Source of the DNA: Paralysiella testudinis
GTDB lineage: Bacteria > Pseudomonadota > Gammaproteobacteria > Burkholderiales > Neisseriaceae
Length of the DNA: 64,000 bases
Direction of reading: 5' to 3'
Assembly (NCBI RefSeq): GCF_016894345.1
Contig: NZ_CP069798.1
Span: forward strand, 124,001-188,000
The position numbers were made by a program, and so were the translations under genes. Shown one piece after another: positions 63,061-64,000 of the stretch. The first letter of the stretch is position 1; each line of letters begins with the position of its first letter. The notes beneath the pieces are model-generated. The model was not told where the DNA came from, did no database searches, and worked only from the letters and a program-made list of their open reading frames with translations.

Positions 63061-64000
63061 ATGGCAAACGTTCACACCCGAGACCTAATCGACTATATCC
63101 GCCAAAATGCCGCTTCAAGCAGCCTTGCCAAAGCCAAGCTGTTGCAGCCACAGTTAGAAAGGCTAGATGGCGAGCAGGCGGTTTATACCTGTAAGGGCAG
63201 CAGCAGAAAGCCGTATGTCATCGTAATCAATTACGAATATGGCCGAATCCAAACCATGTGCACCTGCCCCTATGACCACGAGGGCATCTGCAAACACACC
63301 GTGGCATCGTTGCGTGCCTTGGTTGATTATTTTAATCGGGTAGGCAGCACCGCCTTGCCGGAAACAGCAAAGCCCGCCGCCGCGTCGGCCCAGGCAGCCT
63401 TAAGCTATCCGCTCACCAAACAAGGTCTGTTGGACTTGGCCGCCATCGAAGAAAAATTGCGCTTGGAAGGGTTTCATTACAACAAGCAACAACATGCACA
63501 AAGCAGCAGTTGCGAGCTGGTGAAGCTGGAGCCCGGCGATATGGTGTTGGAGGCCGAAAGCTGGTATGGCCGCAATCGGCAGCAATGGCGTCTATTGCCG
63601 CAGCAAAACTGTGTAGAAATCAGCTGCGACTGCACCCAAAAATACCAAGGCAAGTATTGCCAGCATGTGGTGATTGGGCTGCAATTTGTGGCCGACAACC
63701 TCGGTGCCGATTGCCTGAGCGCCGATTATGCCAACCACAAAATCGCCGCCTTTTTACAAGCTTACGGCCTCACCCTCAGCGATGATTATCAGCGCTTTTT
63801 TACTTTTGGGTTTGATGCCCAAGGCTTTACAGTAGAGCACAAAATGTCGGGTTTGCAGCCGCTGGACTACACCGTGGTTGCCGAAGATACACCTGCCTTG
63901 CCCGCACATCTGTATCCGGCCACGCTGCCTGAATACACCTCGGCGCTGGTGGTTGAGTTTTCGGGACGCACCTTGCAAGGCCTTACCTGTGTAGAAGGCA
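63061..64000 (+). CDS. Protein with two SWIM zinc fingers, probable SNF2-type helicase N-terminus (3' end outside window)
   Basis: Frame open from ATG 63061 to the window end (313 codons seen). Two SWIM fingers of the form CxC-x7-CxH are visible: CTCPYDHEGICKH near residue 62 and CDCTQKYQGKYCQH near residue 190. Duplicated SWIM fingers at the N-terminus are common in bacterial SWI2/SNF2 DEAD-like helicases, so the missing part probably carries the helicase; that is inference. A DUS lies at 63004-63017, before the start. Confidence 0.75.
   Translation, partial: MANVHTRDLIDYIRQNAASSSLAKAKLLQPQLERLDGEQAVYTCKGSSRKPYVIVINYEYGRIQTMCTCPYDHEGICKHTVASLRALVDYFNRVGSTALPETAKPAAASAQAALSYPLTKQGLLDLAAIEEKLRLEGFHYNKQQHAQSSSCELVKLEPGDMVLEAESWYGRNRQQWRLLPQQNCVEISCDCTQKYQGKYCQHVVIGLQFVADNLGADCLSADYANHKIAAFLQAYGLTLSDDYQRFFTFGFDAQGFTVEHKMSGLQPLDYTVVAEDTPALPAHLYPATLPEYTSALVVEFSGRTLQGLTCVEG

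Noticed and set aside
1..64000. tRNA or rRNA genes
   Set aside because: None recognised on either strand by eye; a covariance-model scan would be needed to exclude an unusual small RNA.

Overview
The window is from a member of the Neisseriaceae (Betaproteobacteria). It is moderately GC-rich and carries several dozen copies of the 12-mer AGGCTGCCTGAA, singly and as inverted pairs. This is a variant of the neisserial DNA uptake sequence (DUS) and not the meningococcal form. Two canonical Correia-type elements (CREE) and meningococcal-like gene neighbourhoods agree. The DUS dialect is the one I recall from Simonsiella and relatives, but the species cannot be named from this sequence.

Layout. 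1-2439 (+): end of lptB, a full-length rpoN (sigma-54) and hpf. 2517-17418 (-): a compact, apparently complete aryl-polyene (APE) pigment/lipid cluster of 16 overlapping genes (ketosynthases, reductase, dehydratases, two acyl carrier proteins, ligase, thioesterase, glycosyl- and acyltransferases, exporter, LolA-like carrier, lipoprotein, flavoprotein). 17488-24164 (-): dxs, a DUF5984-like gene, rlmH, a DUF1287 protein, a hypothetical gene, rsfS, nadD and a beta-carbonic anhydrase, with mobile repeats between them. 24277-28714 (-): a large FrpC-like RTX protein with a probable C-terminal frameshift and an AT-rich partner gene, flanked by an IS5-family insertion (28827-29693). 30100-33765 (-): a purine permease, a repeat-rich gap, miaB and a small periplasmic protein.

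33919-47367 (-): the S10-spc-alpha ribosomal cluster from rplC to rplQ, with secY, infA, rpmJ and rpoA. rpsJ is not beside rplC. A structured 236-nt gap separates rplN from rpsQ. 47602-49820: an internally shortened chorismate-mutase-like ORF, a frameshifted IS110-family transposase and pncC, followed by pgi. 51456-59131 (-): a DUF2827-like (possible glycosyltransferase) gene next to a 2146-residue trimeric autotransporter adhesin. Its stalk is about 240 nearly identical Ser/Ala/Thr heptads encoded by 5 kb of 21-bp repeats. 59615-64000: orn (-), then on + a DUF305 protein behind a MerR-type promoter, an M48 protease, rsgA and the start of a double-SWIM zinc-finger protein.

The surface and envelope theme is strong: APE lipid, RTX protein and giant adhesin lie within 60 kb of core translation genes. 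The most interesting candidate system is the DUF2827/SAT-heptad adhesin pair at 51456-59131. There, a putative sugar transferase may decorate a size-variable stalk in which 3 of every 7 residues carry a hydroxyl. No tRNA, rRNA, CRISPR array or prophage was seen.
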